Made by a program: the position numbers and the translations under genes. From Maratus speciosus (taxonomy: Eukaryota > Arthropoda > Arachnida > Araneae > Salticidae), in the NCBI GenBank assembly GCA_963932465.1, contig OZ010800.1, forward strand, positions 34,412,852 through 34,476,851: a stretch of 64,000 bases of DNA, read 5' to 3'. Each line of letters begins with the position of its first letter. Position 1 is the first letter of the stretch. Positions 36,467-47,089 of the stretch are shown here, one piece after another. The notes beneath the pieces were generated by a model. That model did no database searches. It had not been told where the DNA came from and worked only from the letters and a program-made list of their open reading frames with translations.

Positions 36467-36540
36467 GTGCTTGCTGGCCGAGTGTTTAAGATGCTCGACT
36501 CAAAACGCGAGGTTCCTGGTTTAAAACCAAGTGGATCCAC
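36467..36540 (+). repeat. tRNA-like sequence (probable tRNA-derived SINE head)
   Basis: About 74 bp reads like a tRNA: TGGCCGAGTGTTTAAG at 36475-36490 fits an internal A box, CTCGACTCAAAACGCGAG can form the anticodon arm, and GGTTTAAAACC at 36518-36528 is a decayed B box. The acceptor stem is not well paired. A functional tRNA is unlikely; a SINE promoter relic fits better. Confidence 0.4.
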
Positions 36541-36755
36541 GAAAGAAAGAGAGACTATTTTTTTAACTCTTTTTTTCAAATTACGGTAATTTACTATCTT
36601 ACGAAGTGAAAAAAATGAAATTTCTTCAATTCTCAGATAAATACCGGTAGCTGTGCTGCAAGGAATATTTCCGTGAATTGAAAAAAAGTATTTCTTAGAG
36701 TGTAAAATGAAAAAATGCTAAGCCTAAATTCAAGAAGTTCTGAAAACAGACTTAC

Positions 36756-36944
36756 CTGTAATGATGTCTTTGATGACAAATTCATCATCCTTGTGACAAA
36801 AAGAAATAAATGCGTCGAAGGCTTTATCTTGCTCAAGCATCTCCTCTTTCACCAGAGTGAAGCCGTGGGAGTAAAGAGAGACTTTGATGTTCAGTTCATA
36901 TTTTGAATAAATCAATCTGGCAAATAAGCAAACTGTAATGAAAA
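36756..36944 (-). CDS. Toll-like receptor exon: second half of TM and start of TIR
   Basis: The acceptor TGTATTTTCTTTCAG and donor ACAG|GTAAGT bound 189 nt, phase 1 in and phase 1 out. The exon completes the membrane helix (FFITVCLFARLIY), then gives the juxtamembrane linker and KAFDAFISFCHKDDEFVIKD, which is TIR box 1. The membrane span is thus split by an intron. A second AG 12 nt downstream (36933) would also splice in frame and remove four residues from the helix. In TLRs this region couples ectodomain dimerisation to the signalling domain in the cytosol. Confidence 0.93.
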
Positions 36945-37108
36945 CTGAAAGAAAATACATTGGTTTAAAAAATAACAGGTATAGTTTCAGGAAAAGGGCT
37001 CAGTAATATATGCATTTTAACAAAGTCACACTAGTTTTTAGAATAGCTGTAAAATTCATATTTCTATTGTTCCAAAAAAATCAAAGGCATTCAAATTGTT
37101 TTAATATA

Positions 37109-37738
37109 CAGTAAACAACCTCTAATCCGGCACGACTTCCGGAAACACAACTGAATCGAGAAGAAATAAAAGAGCGGGTTGAAGCAGATTTAGATGAGCC
37201 AACAGAGACATTTTTGATAGATTTTGATATAAATCAGAGGTTTACTAACCCAAAAGCCCCGAAAGACGTTGGCACTGATGAAAAAGATGGGGACGACTCT
37301 AACAACATCAGCTGAAATGAAACAGCTGATGCCTTAAATATATTTATCAAGTTTTCTGAGCGCAGCAGTTTGTTCAACGATGCGAAAATTATGAAACTCC
37401 ACATCATATAAAACGACTTTCTAAAGCAAAGAAGAGGTAAGATTTGTTTAAAATGCTTTCTACGAGTAGGTCTATTGTGTAGGATTACTGTGTAGACCTA
37501 CAGTGTACGTTTTCATTTTGTAGTCATGTACACATGTTGTACGTTACATGGTTGAGCATTTTTTTATTCTTTTTTAAGCTGTTTGAAGAAAAAAAAGCAT
37601 GCTTTACTTTCACTTTTTGCTTAATTCTATTTTCTACACATTTTCCCGATATTTATCTTGTAATCCGAAAAATTTAGTAATCCGGCATGCTTCAAGTCCT
37701 GAACGTGCCTAAGTTGCCTGATTAGGGGATGTTTACTT
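37109..37738 (+). mobile_element. Deleted Tigger/pogo-type transposon
   Basis: The left end CAGTAAACAACCTCTAATCC and the reverse complement of the right end (AAGTAAACATCCCCTAATCA) are the familiar Tigger-type TIRs. Plus-strand remnants at about 37158-37430 encode REEIKERVEADLDEP and an acidic Asp-rich tail with stops, which fits the C-terminal end of a Tigger transposase. Another TIR element starts 12 bp further on. Confidence 0.7.
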
Positions 37739-37750
37739 TTTATACATTAT

Positions 37751-39314
37751 AAGGTTAGTTGGGGTAACTGGAAGCACGAGGTAACTGGGCCATAGGCTAT
37801 TTTATAAAAAAACTGTTGGTGTTTTTTAAGTTTTAGCTTTTGTGAACAATGCCTCTTAATCTTTACTTCCTAAAACAGCGTGTATCAACTCAATCATAAC
37901 TCTCACTTTGCTGTGATAGGTTGTCAAAAATTTACATTTCTTTTTTTAAAAACAACGTCTATATGGTTGAACTTTATCGGCTGATTATTAAAATACTGTA
38001 AGTACTTTTATTAAACAATCAATTTTTTTAAAGAGTAGACATATAACTACATTCATATTATTAGGTATCTATACATATTTACTTCATGTTTCAAATGTAA
38101 GCCCGGTGTCCCATTTACCCCATAAATTTTTCAAGAATGAGGTAACAGGACCATGCTGGATCCAGTTACCCCAATAGTTATGAATAATTTTTTTGTGTTT
38201 CTCTTACTACGGGAAGTAAATTTCTCCATTGTTTTTTGCTCACAATGAAGAAAATGATAGAATACATTATTAAAATTATGTAATGAAATTTTAAAAAAGC
38301 ATATTGAGTAGTGTCAAACCAAATTTCTTGGCCCCTTGAGAGGTGGTGAAGCCGTTATGGCATCACTTAATTTGGATTCCTAATTACCACATTGGCACCT
38401 GAATTTTATAATGAAAATTTCACCTTTATTAAGTACGCGAAAATATACTTTTACTTGTTTTCAGATAGATTCTCTTGTAAATATTGGTGTCATTAAATTA
38501 TTTCAACATTTTTCGAATGCAAGTACCCCCTGAAAGCGAGATAGCCAGGCCTTGAAATTGTACTGTACACAGGGGTCGCATTCTATAGGGAAACTTTTAT
38601 CGTTCCTACCACTATTTTGAAAATAATATTTTCATCGCACCTTTCTGTAAGGGTTCTGGTAGGAACAATAAAATTGTCCCTATATAATGCGACCCCTGGA
38701 TAAAGTACTTAAGTACTTACGTAACCGTTTGTTCATAGATTTACCTTATTTTACTCATAAGTTTGTTCATAGATTTACATTATTTTTTTTCCTTACCAAT
38801 GTGACTTTTATTATCTATACTAAAGTACATAAATACTTCCTTAAGTTTTATGTTTTTGGTATAAATAAATCTAATATTTTCACTTTTAGTGCTTTTTTTA
38901 GACACATTGACAGCAAAGGTTTCCCTTACAACGCTGTTTATCGACATATAATTTACATGATCTGCCTGGTTTACATTTTTTTAAGTTGTTTACACTTTTA
39001 CAAACAGGACCTGATATCGATATGAAAAAATATGAACGCGCGTGGAACATAGACCCCCCCCCCCCTGGTTCAGTTACCCCATTTTGGAGGGCAACTGGAC
39101 CCATGAGGAAAGAAAGATGAAATATGCATATTTTTATATTTTTAAATATTAAAATGTAATTTTGATCATTTCTATCTGATAGAGGGAACCTAACTGAACA
39201 CATTTACAAAAGTTTAGACTTTAATTCAAATGAACATTAGTTTTTTGAAGCTGAATTGTCAAAAGCTCCAGAGTCACATTGTAAAATCATGTCCCAGTTG
39301 CCCCAACTAACCTT
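37751..39314. mobile_element. 1.56-kb DNA element with GGTTAGTTGGGG termini
   Basis: AAGGTTAGTTGGGGTAACTG at the left is matched by the inverse of CCCCAACTAACCTT at the right. Internal motifs (CAGTTACCCCATTTTGGAGG, AACTGGACCCATGAGGAAAG) occur again at 49440-49490. A separate MITE is nested at 38571-38697. A 101-codon minus-strand frame (38898-39203) ends cysteine-rich but matches nothing I recognise. The superfamily is unknown and no clear target duplication was seen. Confidence 0.6.
38571..38697. mobile_element. 127-bp foldback MITE
   Basis: AGGGGTCGCATTCTATAGGG and its inverse (TATATAATGCGACCCCT) are the ends. GTTCCTACCA and TGGTAGGAAC form the inner arms. It is nested inside the element at 37751-39314. 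Confidence 0.75.
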
Positions 39315-39422
39315 GCAAGTGATTAGAAACTGAGTGCCAGAGATATTTTTTAAAAGTATTTCGACGAGGTTAATAATTAATTATCATTATGGACTATTCT
39401 ACGCATATATTCTACGCATTTC

Positions 39423-39664
39423 TTAGGTCTACCTGAAAATTCTGTCGCATAATGTTCTTTCACGCCTACTTTTTTTAAATTCAGATTTCTTCATTGGCAC
39501 CACTTTTTTGAAATGGTAAATTCCCATTGATTTCACCTTAAGGTGAAATGTGAAAAAGATGGGAATTTTACCATTTCATAAAAGTGGTGCTAATGAAGAA
39601 ATCACAATTTTTAAAAAGTAGGCGTGAATGAACATTATGCGACAGAATTTTCCGGTAGACCTAA
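39423..39664. mobile_element. 242-bp palindromic MITE
   Basis: The two arms (39423-39535, 39540-39664) are nearly perfect reverse complements over about 115 bp: TTAGGTCTACC...GGTAGACCTAA, with TCGCATAATG inside. TTCACCTTAAGGTGAA marks the centre. Non-coding. Confidence 0.85.
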
Positions 39665-40123
39665 TAATTTATTTAAACTAGGTTGGGTTTTTTATACATT
39701 TATTAGCTCGTTATTATATATTCATTTACAAAGCGGCAGATGGTCTGGGCATACTGTCATAGATTCTCTAAAAAACTAACATTCTTCAACGTATTTCTAA
39801 AAGGCGATTTATAGCATTTAACTAAATTTCAAATAAATATACATTAAAAATGACAGCGGAAATCCGGTCATCAACGTCTTGTAGACGCATAAACATCCGC
39901 CCCCTGATAGCAAACAATAGGGCCTGATTCCTGAGACAGGTTGTGAGAGAGAGAGATAAAAAAAAATACTTATGAAAGTATAATTTTATGTATTTGCTTT
40001 TACTAATTATTTTGCCAGTTTTATTCCTTTTTTTATATTAAGCATCATTTAATATATTTATTCATTTGAAATTTACTAATAAAACAACCTTTTTTTTTTT
40101 CAAAAAATAAATACTAACATTAA

Positions 40124-40323
40124 CCCCTTGGGGACGAGCGACATGTATACGTGCCGCATGAAGCGCTCCGTATGCTTGTTTTTCCTCACCAGTAAAATGT
40201 TACTGTAAAATTTGCCTTCTTTAATCAGCGCATTTCCTCGATTCAAGAAGACACAAATTTCTGTTTTTAAAAAACGGTGACAAAAGATTAAAAATTTCGT
40301 AAAAGGCTCCCGTCCCGAAGGGG
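40124..40323. mobile_element. piggyBac-type MITE, 200 bp
   Basis: TTAA at 40120-40123 and 40324-40327. The ends read CCCCTTGGGGACG and CGTCCCGAAGGGG, a typical piggyBac-type TIR. The interior is GC-richer than the surroundings (TATACGTGCCGCATGAAGCG). Confidence 0.8.
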
Positions 40324-40327
40324 TTAA

Positions 40328-41117
40328 AGGGTCTCAAGACTCTTAAAACTTCCAAATTTTCCAAATTTAATTTTTTTTAATATGATAAACTACTATCATG
40401 CCTGAATAATTTGGTATAATAATTATCTTGAAATTCCTAATAGAACAAAAGTTATGATTTTTAGAATTATACCCGCGGGATAGCTGAAGCGGCTTTTCCG
40501 AAATTTTGAAGTCATTTTTCTCCAAATGTCGTTTTTGGGCATAACGGCATGATATCTCAAAAACTTCAGAATATTTTTTCATGAAATTTTTAAAATATAT
40601 GCTTCATGTCAGTCTCTATAAACAGAACCTCAAATTTTCTTTTTATTGCTCAAAAAAAAAAAGAAAGAAAGAAAGAAAAGTAAAAGAAAAAAAAAAAGAA
40701 AAATTAATGAGTAAACTGTTGAAATGTTCAAAATTTTGTATTAGCTAAATACAACTTTGCATTAAAAATATAAAAATGCGCTAAATACAAATTTATTTAG
40801 ATTCAGAGTAATTAATATAATCTGAGGTATAATTAGGCACCAAAGTTTTCATTCTAGTTCCAAAATTAATTTTGTAAAAATGCGCGTAAGCTATGATATC
40901 AATTTCCTACTCGACAAATGTCTGATAGTTTGAAGCCCCCTATAAATATTAATCTTGCATTTTGTAATTTTTGTAATATATGAAATGAAAGAACATTCTT
41001 ATATCTTTCATACCTCTAAAAATTGTGTTTTGAAATAGTATACATTTTAAGATATTAAACGTTGAAAATGGTCTTTTTTTTCTTTTTTTTTTCCAATTTT
41101 AAGAGTCGTGAGACCCT
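40328..41117. mobile_element. TTAA-flanked element, 790 bp, sharing its TTAA with the neighbour
   Basis: Left end AGGGTCTCAAGACTCTTAAA; the right end is the inverse with one change (AGGGTCTCACGACTCTTAAA). The left TTAA (40324-40327) is also the right TTAA of the 200-bp MITE; the right TTAA is at 41118-41121. There is no reading frame of note inside. Simple repeats (AAAGA)n occur at about 40650-40700. Confidence 0.75.
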
Positions 41118-41645
41118 TTAACATATTTTAAGAATAAGTATGAATATCTTTCAAAAATCATCTGTTTTAGTTGAAAATTGGTAAATGAAACGAAAATACA
41201 TATTAAATTAAAGATGTTCATTAAAAAGCTTTTCCATTAAAATAATATTAGTATCATCAATCTTTCACTAGTACTATTATTATCATCAACAACAACACCC
41301 ATTATTACTATTATTATTATTATTAGGATTATTAGTATTATTACTAATGACATTAAGAGGCTGCTTCACTCACGCAAATACACACACTCGCTAATGTTAA
41401 TGCGGTATGTCGGTAATGTCGGAACGGATTTCGAAAGAGAAAATATCCTCAATAAAGAAAACTGCAAAGAAAATCGAAAAAGTAAAAACCGGATTTTGTA
41501 GCGACGAACCTCAGCTATTCAATGGTAAAAAAATGTTTAAATATATCGACATGCAAACAAATTCTTCCATTTGATTAACATGAACTTGCGGGTGATTTCG
41601 CGTGAGTGAAGTGGCCCTTAAAAATCTGGTTTGGTGGCTTTTTAA

Positions 41646-42174
41646 CCCTTTATCTACTGACGGTACTTATAAGTACCATTAAAATAACATGTGATAAAAT
41701 TCATTTAATACATCGATTAGTAGTAATACAGATTAGAATGAGTTATATGTGCATTACTTTATCTTGTTCCAAAAGCATTATGGGTTACACAAAACAAAAA
41801 TATTTTTAAAAGGATGATTTATTTTGCCTTTGCATCTTTTCAGCTTTCTCGGCGTGCGGTTGGGGGATGGGGATTTTTCAATTCGGAAATATTTCTATAT
41901 TTCTATTGTAAGAACATTATATTTGTACATTTCCTAATTCTACAAAATACTAAGAAAAATATTGAAAATAAAAGATTTGACTGGGGTTATAAATATTGCA
42001 CAAAATTCCTATAAATTCAAATTTAATGAGTCCTTCTAAATCCTTCAATCCTTCTAAAATCCCCCTAAAATTTATTAAATCATTATGTAAATCTTCTAAT
42101 GCAGTTTTACAAATTCACGAAAAATGCTTTAGAAGGTAAAATTTTCATGAATTCTTAATTCAGTACATAAAGGG
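41646..42174. mobile_element. piggyBac-type MITE, 529 bp
   Basis: TTAA at 41642-41645 and 42175-42178. The termini CCCTTTATCTACTGACGGTA and (inverse) CCCTTTATGTACTGAATT match over the first 14 bp with one change. Non-coding; the open frames across it have no recognised domain. Confidence 0.7.
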
Positions 42175-42624
42175 TTAAACGGACTTAGTAGTGGGTTAAA
42201 CACAAGTGAAAATGAGGCTTGAATCAGTCAAATATCGTTAGCGAATCATTAATGAAGTAAATGTAAAAAACAATGGAGTACTTGCAGTTATGAAATTAAA
42301 ATTTATAATAAGTACGCTATTGCTTTCTGTATGTGTAAAGGAAGATATCGGAAATAAAAAAGTGTTTCCGAAAATCGGTCAGCACATTGGTAATTTCTAA
42401 CGGATGAAATCGGAAGTTTAGAGTTATAATTTTTTTTTTCCTTTTCTATTTTAAATTAGATATAATTTTTTACACAAAGTATTATATTTATTACTAAGAT
42501 TTATGAATGTAATTTTCTTTTCGGTTAGGTAGATACATTTTATTTGAAAGTGTCACCTTGTAAGACGATATGGCTAATGAGAATAAAAGAAGCAAAATAA
42601 TACCGAAATTAAAAAAATACTTAC

Positions 42625-42772
42625 ATAAAGCTCCAAAAGACACTGAAAAAATCAATACTAAATCTATCTCAGGACAGAGATCGACTTCATTTAGCTTCCA
42701 TATAATTGACCCATTCAGGTCTTTTTCTCCTTTATCGCTCATACCACATCGAATGTTGTCAACGTCTTTAAT
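42625..42772 (-). CDS. Toll-like receptor exon: end of LRRCT and first half of TM
   Basis: The acceptor CATTATAG and an excellent donor (T|GTAAGTAT) bound 148 nt, entering in phase 0 and leaving in phase 1. The encoded peptide supplies the third and fourth cysteines of the cysteine-rich cap (IRCGMSDK, VDLCPEI), 22 and 23 residues apart from the preceding ones, and then the start of the membrane helix, LVLIFSVSFGAL. Joined to the next exon the helix is about 25 residues. The protein is a single-pass type I receptor by family knowledge. Confidence 0.92.
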
Positions 42773-43159
42773 CTATAATGAGACACAAATGAAAATACAT
42801 CAAATCTATTTTTTGTGTATAAACAAGTAGGTATATTAACTAGTTGGATGTGCCAATCCAAAAACTTTCTTCTGTCTCATATGTTTTAATATTTCAAAAT
42901 GTTGTTACAAATGTCAATATTTTATTTTTATTGGTTGAATACAATATCAACATTGACTTTCATCTTAAATTTCTGCTTCAGACAATTAATCAGAGTAAAA
43001 ACGAGTTAATGTCGATCATGATATTTATTAAAATCAATAGATTTTCGTTATTAGGCTGTATATCAGCTGTTGGCGAATAGTCGGGTTATCAGGATGGGAA
43101 GTTCCCGTCGATTCACGAGCCTCCGGTATACAATAGAACTACGAAAAATCAAGAAAATT

Positions 43160-44000
43160 ACAAAAACAATCGCTATTATAGTGCCTCCTTTCGATTGAAT
43201 ATTTCCAAATTCAACGAGGGTTTTCTTGCCATGCCCAAAAAACATACACAAAAAATTTGGTTCATTTCTATGCATAACTTCATACACTTTTTGAGGTACA
43301 ATATTAAAAATGCCCGAAAAATCTCACAAAAATCGCTATTACGGCGTCCCCTAGCGGCGGATTTTTTTTCCAAATGAAGAGAGAACCTTCTTGCTATAGC
43401 CAATTATTATTATCTTTTTTAATTTGGTTCAATTCGATGCATAACTTCATACTCTTTTCGATGGTACAATATTCAAAATGCCTCAGAAATCTCACAAAAA
43501 TCTCTATTACAGCGTCCCCTACCGGAGGATTTTTTTTCAAATTAAGGGAGAACTTGCTTGCTACAGACAAAAACTAAAAAAAAATTGGTTCTTTCTATGC
43601 ATATCTCCATACACTTTTCCATGGTACGATATTCAAAATGCCACAAAATCGCTATTACAGTGCCCCCTACCGGCGTATTTTTTCCAAATTAAGGGAGGAC
43701 CTGCTTGCTATAGCCCAAAAACTTAAAAAACATTTTTGGTTGAATTCTATGCAAGACTTCATACACCTTTCGATGGTACAGTATACAAAATGCCACAAAA
43801 ATCGCTATTACAGAGCCCCCTACCTGTTTTCATATTAAGCGAGGACTTGCTTTCTATTGCCAAAAACTAAAAAAAAAATGGTTCATTTCTATGCATAACT
43901 TCATACAGTTTTTGATGGCACAGTGGCGACAGACATTCGGACACACGGACATACGGACACACGAACATACGGACACACGGACAGACAGACATTTTGTATA
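43160..44000 (+). repeat. Tandem array of about six 110-150-bp units ending in a GGACACAC/GACAGAC microsatellite
   Basis: Each unit has a CGCTATTACAG-like motif followed by GCCCCCTACCGGCG, then AAATTAAGGGAGGACCTGCT, then TTGGTTCATTTCTATGCATA and ACTTCATACACTTTT. The array ends at 43925-43990 in a run of GGACACACGGACATACGGAC and CAGACAGAC. Downstream, AAACGTGTAAATCCGTCGAA is the inverse of a segment near 5930. Several open frames across the units are artefacts. Confidence 0.75.
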
Positions 44001-44583
44001 AACATGTTTTTTAGGATCTCTGACCCGTAAAACGTGTAAATCCGTCGAAAACCGGAAGTCGAAAAATATTTTGATTACAATACTTTCTTCTATTGAAGAT
44101 AGAAGAAAGTAAAAATTGAAATCATTACCCATTTATCACTTTCACTTCAGCTCGAATATTCTTTATAAGAATCTCAAATAAAAATACAAACAAGTAACTG
44201 TTGCGCCTTTTTTACGCTGTACGGTTTTATCAGATTATAGGGGTTATGGGAGATTCAACAAAAAAAATAATTAATTACGCAAAGGTTGAAGAGTTGAGTG
44301 GAAGAACATGTAAACATACATTTTCTCAAAAATTGTTTTATTTTATAGATGAAAGCTTTATTAGGTGTTATATCATATAGTAAAGCTAAAATACTAAAAT
44401 TCTACTTTGTATTGAAGATATGAGACAGTATCTTTCAACATTTAATATTTTTAATATTTAATAATTTAAATGGTTAAAATAAGTTCTAATAATTAATAAT
44501 TAGATATTAATATTCTTTTCCAGAAGTGTTTAGTATCATCTGTTAGCATTCAAACAAGGTACTAACCAGGAACCTAACCAAAA

Positions 44584-45372
44584 GCGTAATAATAAAAAAA
44601 ATTCTAAATAAGTAACAATTGAAAGGGCATATTGAAACGTGTTTTTAGATGCATAAATTATTTGCCCTCATCTCCCCGTTATTGAGATATAAAATTTTAA
44701 AATTTGCAATATAAAACAGCTAGAGTTAAGAAGGGCCAACCAGCGAGCGAAACAATTTATGGTGTAAAGCAATAGTAGCTTCCCTCCTTATCAATTAGAA
44801 GTTCTTTGAGTAAATTATCGGTGCCACGTGGCTTTATTCAGCTTTGAAACCAGATTTTTAATATAGAACTCAGTAAGACATCTCATTATCGTTTTATGTT
44901 CCGTGTGAAGCACGTGTCATATTGAAAAGATGTTCTTAATGCAGCACTGATGCATTAAAATAGTAAATAATGCAGCACTTATTCACCATTTAGCATTATT
45001 TTGTGATGCATTATTCTGTGTTTTAATCCATCAGTGCTGCATTAAGAATCGTTGACTGTGCAAAACTGGCAAATGTGTGGAACGAACTTGATTAAAGGTT
45101 TGGTGATTGTGGTGTTATGAATGGTTCGTACACCGGACATTTCTAACTGGAAAAAAAAAACCTGGAATATTTCTCTTTATTTTTATATATAACTTATTAT
45201 AATATGTGTAATAGTTTTGGAAATATAAATTTTCAAAATCCGATCATTCATTTGTGCTAGCTCTGTATATCTTGATAACGCGGAGACGAGGGCAAATAAT
45301 TTATGCGTGAGCAAATGGGTTTCAATATACTCTTTCGGTTGCTACTTAATTAGATTTTTTTTATTTTTACGC
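44584..45372. mobile_element. 789-bp inverted-repeat element with about 100-bp TIRs
   Basis: The left arm (from GCGTAATAATAAAAAAAATT) and right arm (inverse, ending TTATTTTTACGC at 45372) share GCATAAATTATTTGCCCTC and ATATTGAAAC in inverted orientation. A smaller hairpin is nested at 44933-45053. No coding frame. Confidence 0.7.
44933..45053. mobile_element. 120-bp nested hairpin element
   Basis: TTCTTAATGCAGCACTGATG at the left is mirrored by CATCAGTGCTGCATTAAGAA at the right. The interior again has ATGCAGCACTTATT and AATGCATTA-like palindromes. It could form a long hairpin RNA if transcribed. Confidence 0.75.
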
Positions 45373-45661
45373 TATGGTGTAGTTCCCTAGTAAAAAGAAT
45401 TAAATAAATAACTAAATTACAACAAAACACTTTCACTTCAATACTCTCGATATTTAATTTTTGCTACATAACATCCTCTTGCACTTAAGTCTTCAATTAT
45501 TTTCTGTTAATTAATGTAGATTATACACATATAGATCTATATTGTGCACATTGTTAAGAACATATACGAACAGACAGTTATTTTTGCGTAAAGTATGAAG
45601 TAATACATTTTTTGGTTGTGTTATTGGCCAAAGTGTGGATCTTATGTCGCCAAATTGTATG

Positions 45662-46190
45662 TACAGTCGTGGAAAAAAAAAGCAAACACCCCTTACTAAT
45701 TCTGCAAAAAATTATCATAGAAGAAAGTTATTGGTACCATATTATTGGTAATAAAGTCTACTTTTAAATGATGTATATAAAATTTGCTTAGGGGGCCATC
45801 TACATATAAACGAACCATAACTTTGTTCTTTTTTCAATAGCAGTACACAATTCTGACAGCATAAATGAACTCTACACCCTTCAATTAGTCTTAAAAAATT
45901 TACGCAATTCATACGATAAGTTTCCAAGAAATTAATTATTTTAAAACGAGCGTATTTCAGGGGCTGTATCCAAATTGAAGTTCGGTGCTCGATTGTTGAC
46001 CAAGAGAGGCCCTCTTCTTCATCAAGGCCTTTCAAACTGTCATTGAAGATTGCTAGATTACAGGATAGCAAAAGAAATTTCAAAATACCTAGTCACTTCT
46101 ATCATAGATGGCCCCTTAAACCATTTTGCTATTTTTTAAGCATAATTTGAAAACTACTTGGAAGAAAAATGGGAAATTTTGGATTATTTT
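45662..46190. mobile_element. Tc1/mariner-type element T, copy 3 (right end missing)
   Basis: It starts TACAGTCGTGGAAAAAAAAA and follows copies 1 and 2 through the TIR and into internal sequence (AACGAGCGTATTTCAGGGGC). Similarity stops near 46190 with no right TIR. Confidence 0.7.
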
Positions 46191-46677
46191 CATATAATTC
46201 CTTGTGTGCTTCTTTTTTAGCGTCTCTATATTTTACTCCTACATTTTTATATTAATAAAGAAAAGCATTTTCGATTTGAGTATTGCTTACATCGTAAGAT
46301 TTGAAATATAAGGTTGATAGAGTTTCGAATAATTGGACAGTCTGTTATTCGGACAATCGACGTTCTAATGTGCCCACGTTTCGTGCATACTGCAATTCCT
46401 AAACTAATACGCAAAATTCAGTGAAACTTCATACTTAATCAGACGTTAACGTAAAATGTTTCTAATTAGATTTTCCGTATATACTCGCGTATAAGTCAAA
46501 ATGTTTTGACCTAAAATTGCCTTTTAAAAATGGGAAGCCGGCTTATACCAGGGATTTCATGATTATAATGGCTATGACAGCTGCTCACACTGGGGAAAGT
46601 CACGTGATCAAAGGAGAGAACGTGGAAGCTATTCGAAATCTTCACCCCGCTCCGATTTTTTCCTGCGTAAATTTGGC

Positions 46678-46938
46678 TTGTGTTGTGTATTTTTTGTGTT
46701 GGCATGTAGTTCTACAGCGTTTGTTAGTAACTTAGTGTCTTGGCGTTTTCTTAGTAAGATTCAAATTAATGCACAAAATGGATTTAAAAATTGTTTAGAA
46801 GATTTAAAAGTTGATTGTTGTGATAAAGTTACAACAAACTATGGAATACCTAATATGGATTATCTAATATCAAAGGCCGTACCTGAAATATCAGGTGAGG
46901 CTGATCAACTATCTTCCCAATCTGTTCCAGTTGTTTGA
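46678..46938 (+). CDS. Unrecognised 86-codon open frame inside the pogo-type element
   Basis: The frame includes FKNCLEDLKVDCCDKVTTNY and a Ser/Val-rich end, and is followed directly by AATAAA at the stop (about 46937). The plus-strand position within the element fits the tail of a transposase or a captured exon, but I do not recognise the family and see no catalytic motif. It could equally be chance. Confidence 0.2.
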   Translation: MCCVFFVLACSSTAFVSNLVSWRFLSKIQINAQNGFKNCLEDLKVDCCDKVTTNYGIPNMDYLISKAVPEISGEADQLSSQSVPVV

Positions 46939-47089
46939 ATAAAATACTACAGTAGGAAATGCAACTGTTTTTACAGGTTTCATTATTTTTATGTTGTTAT
47001 TTTAACTAATATCTTTAATTGTTTTGGAGTGAATTATAAAATATTTTAATTAGTATTCAAAATTATGAAATTCCTGAATCTCATGAAAA

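Noticed and set aside
43195..43838. Chain of open frames on the plus strand as a multi-exon gene
   Set aside because: They are frame-shifted readings of the same 110-150-bp tandem unit.
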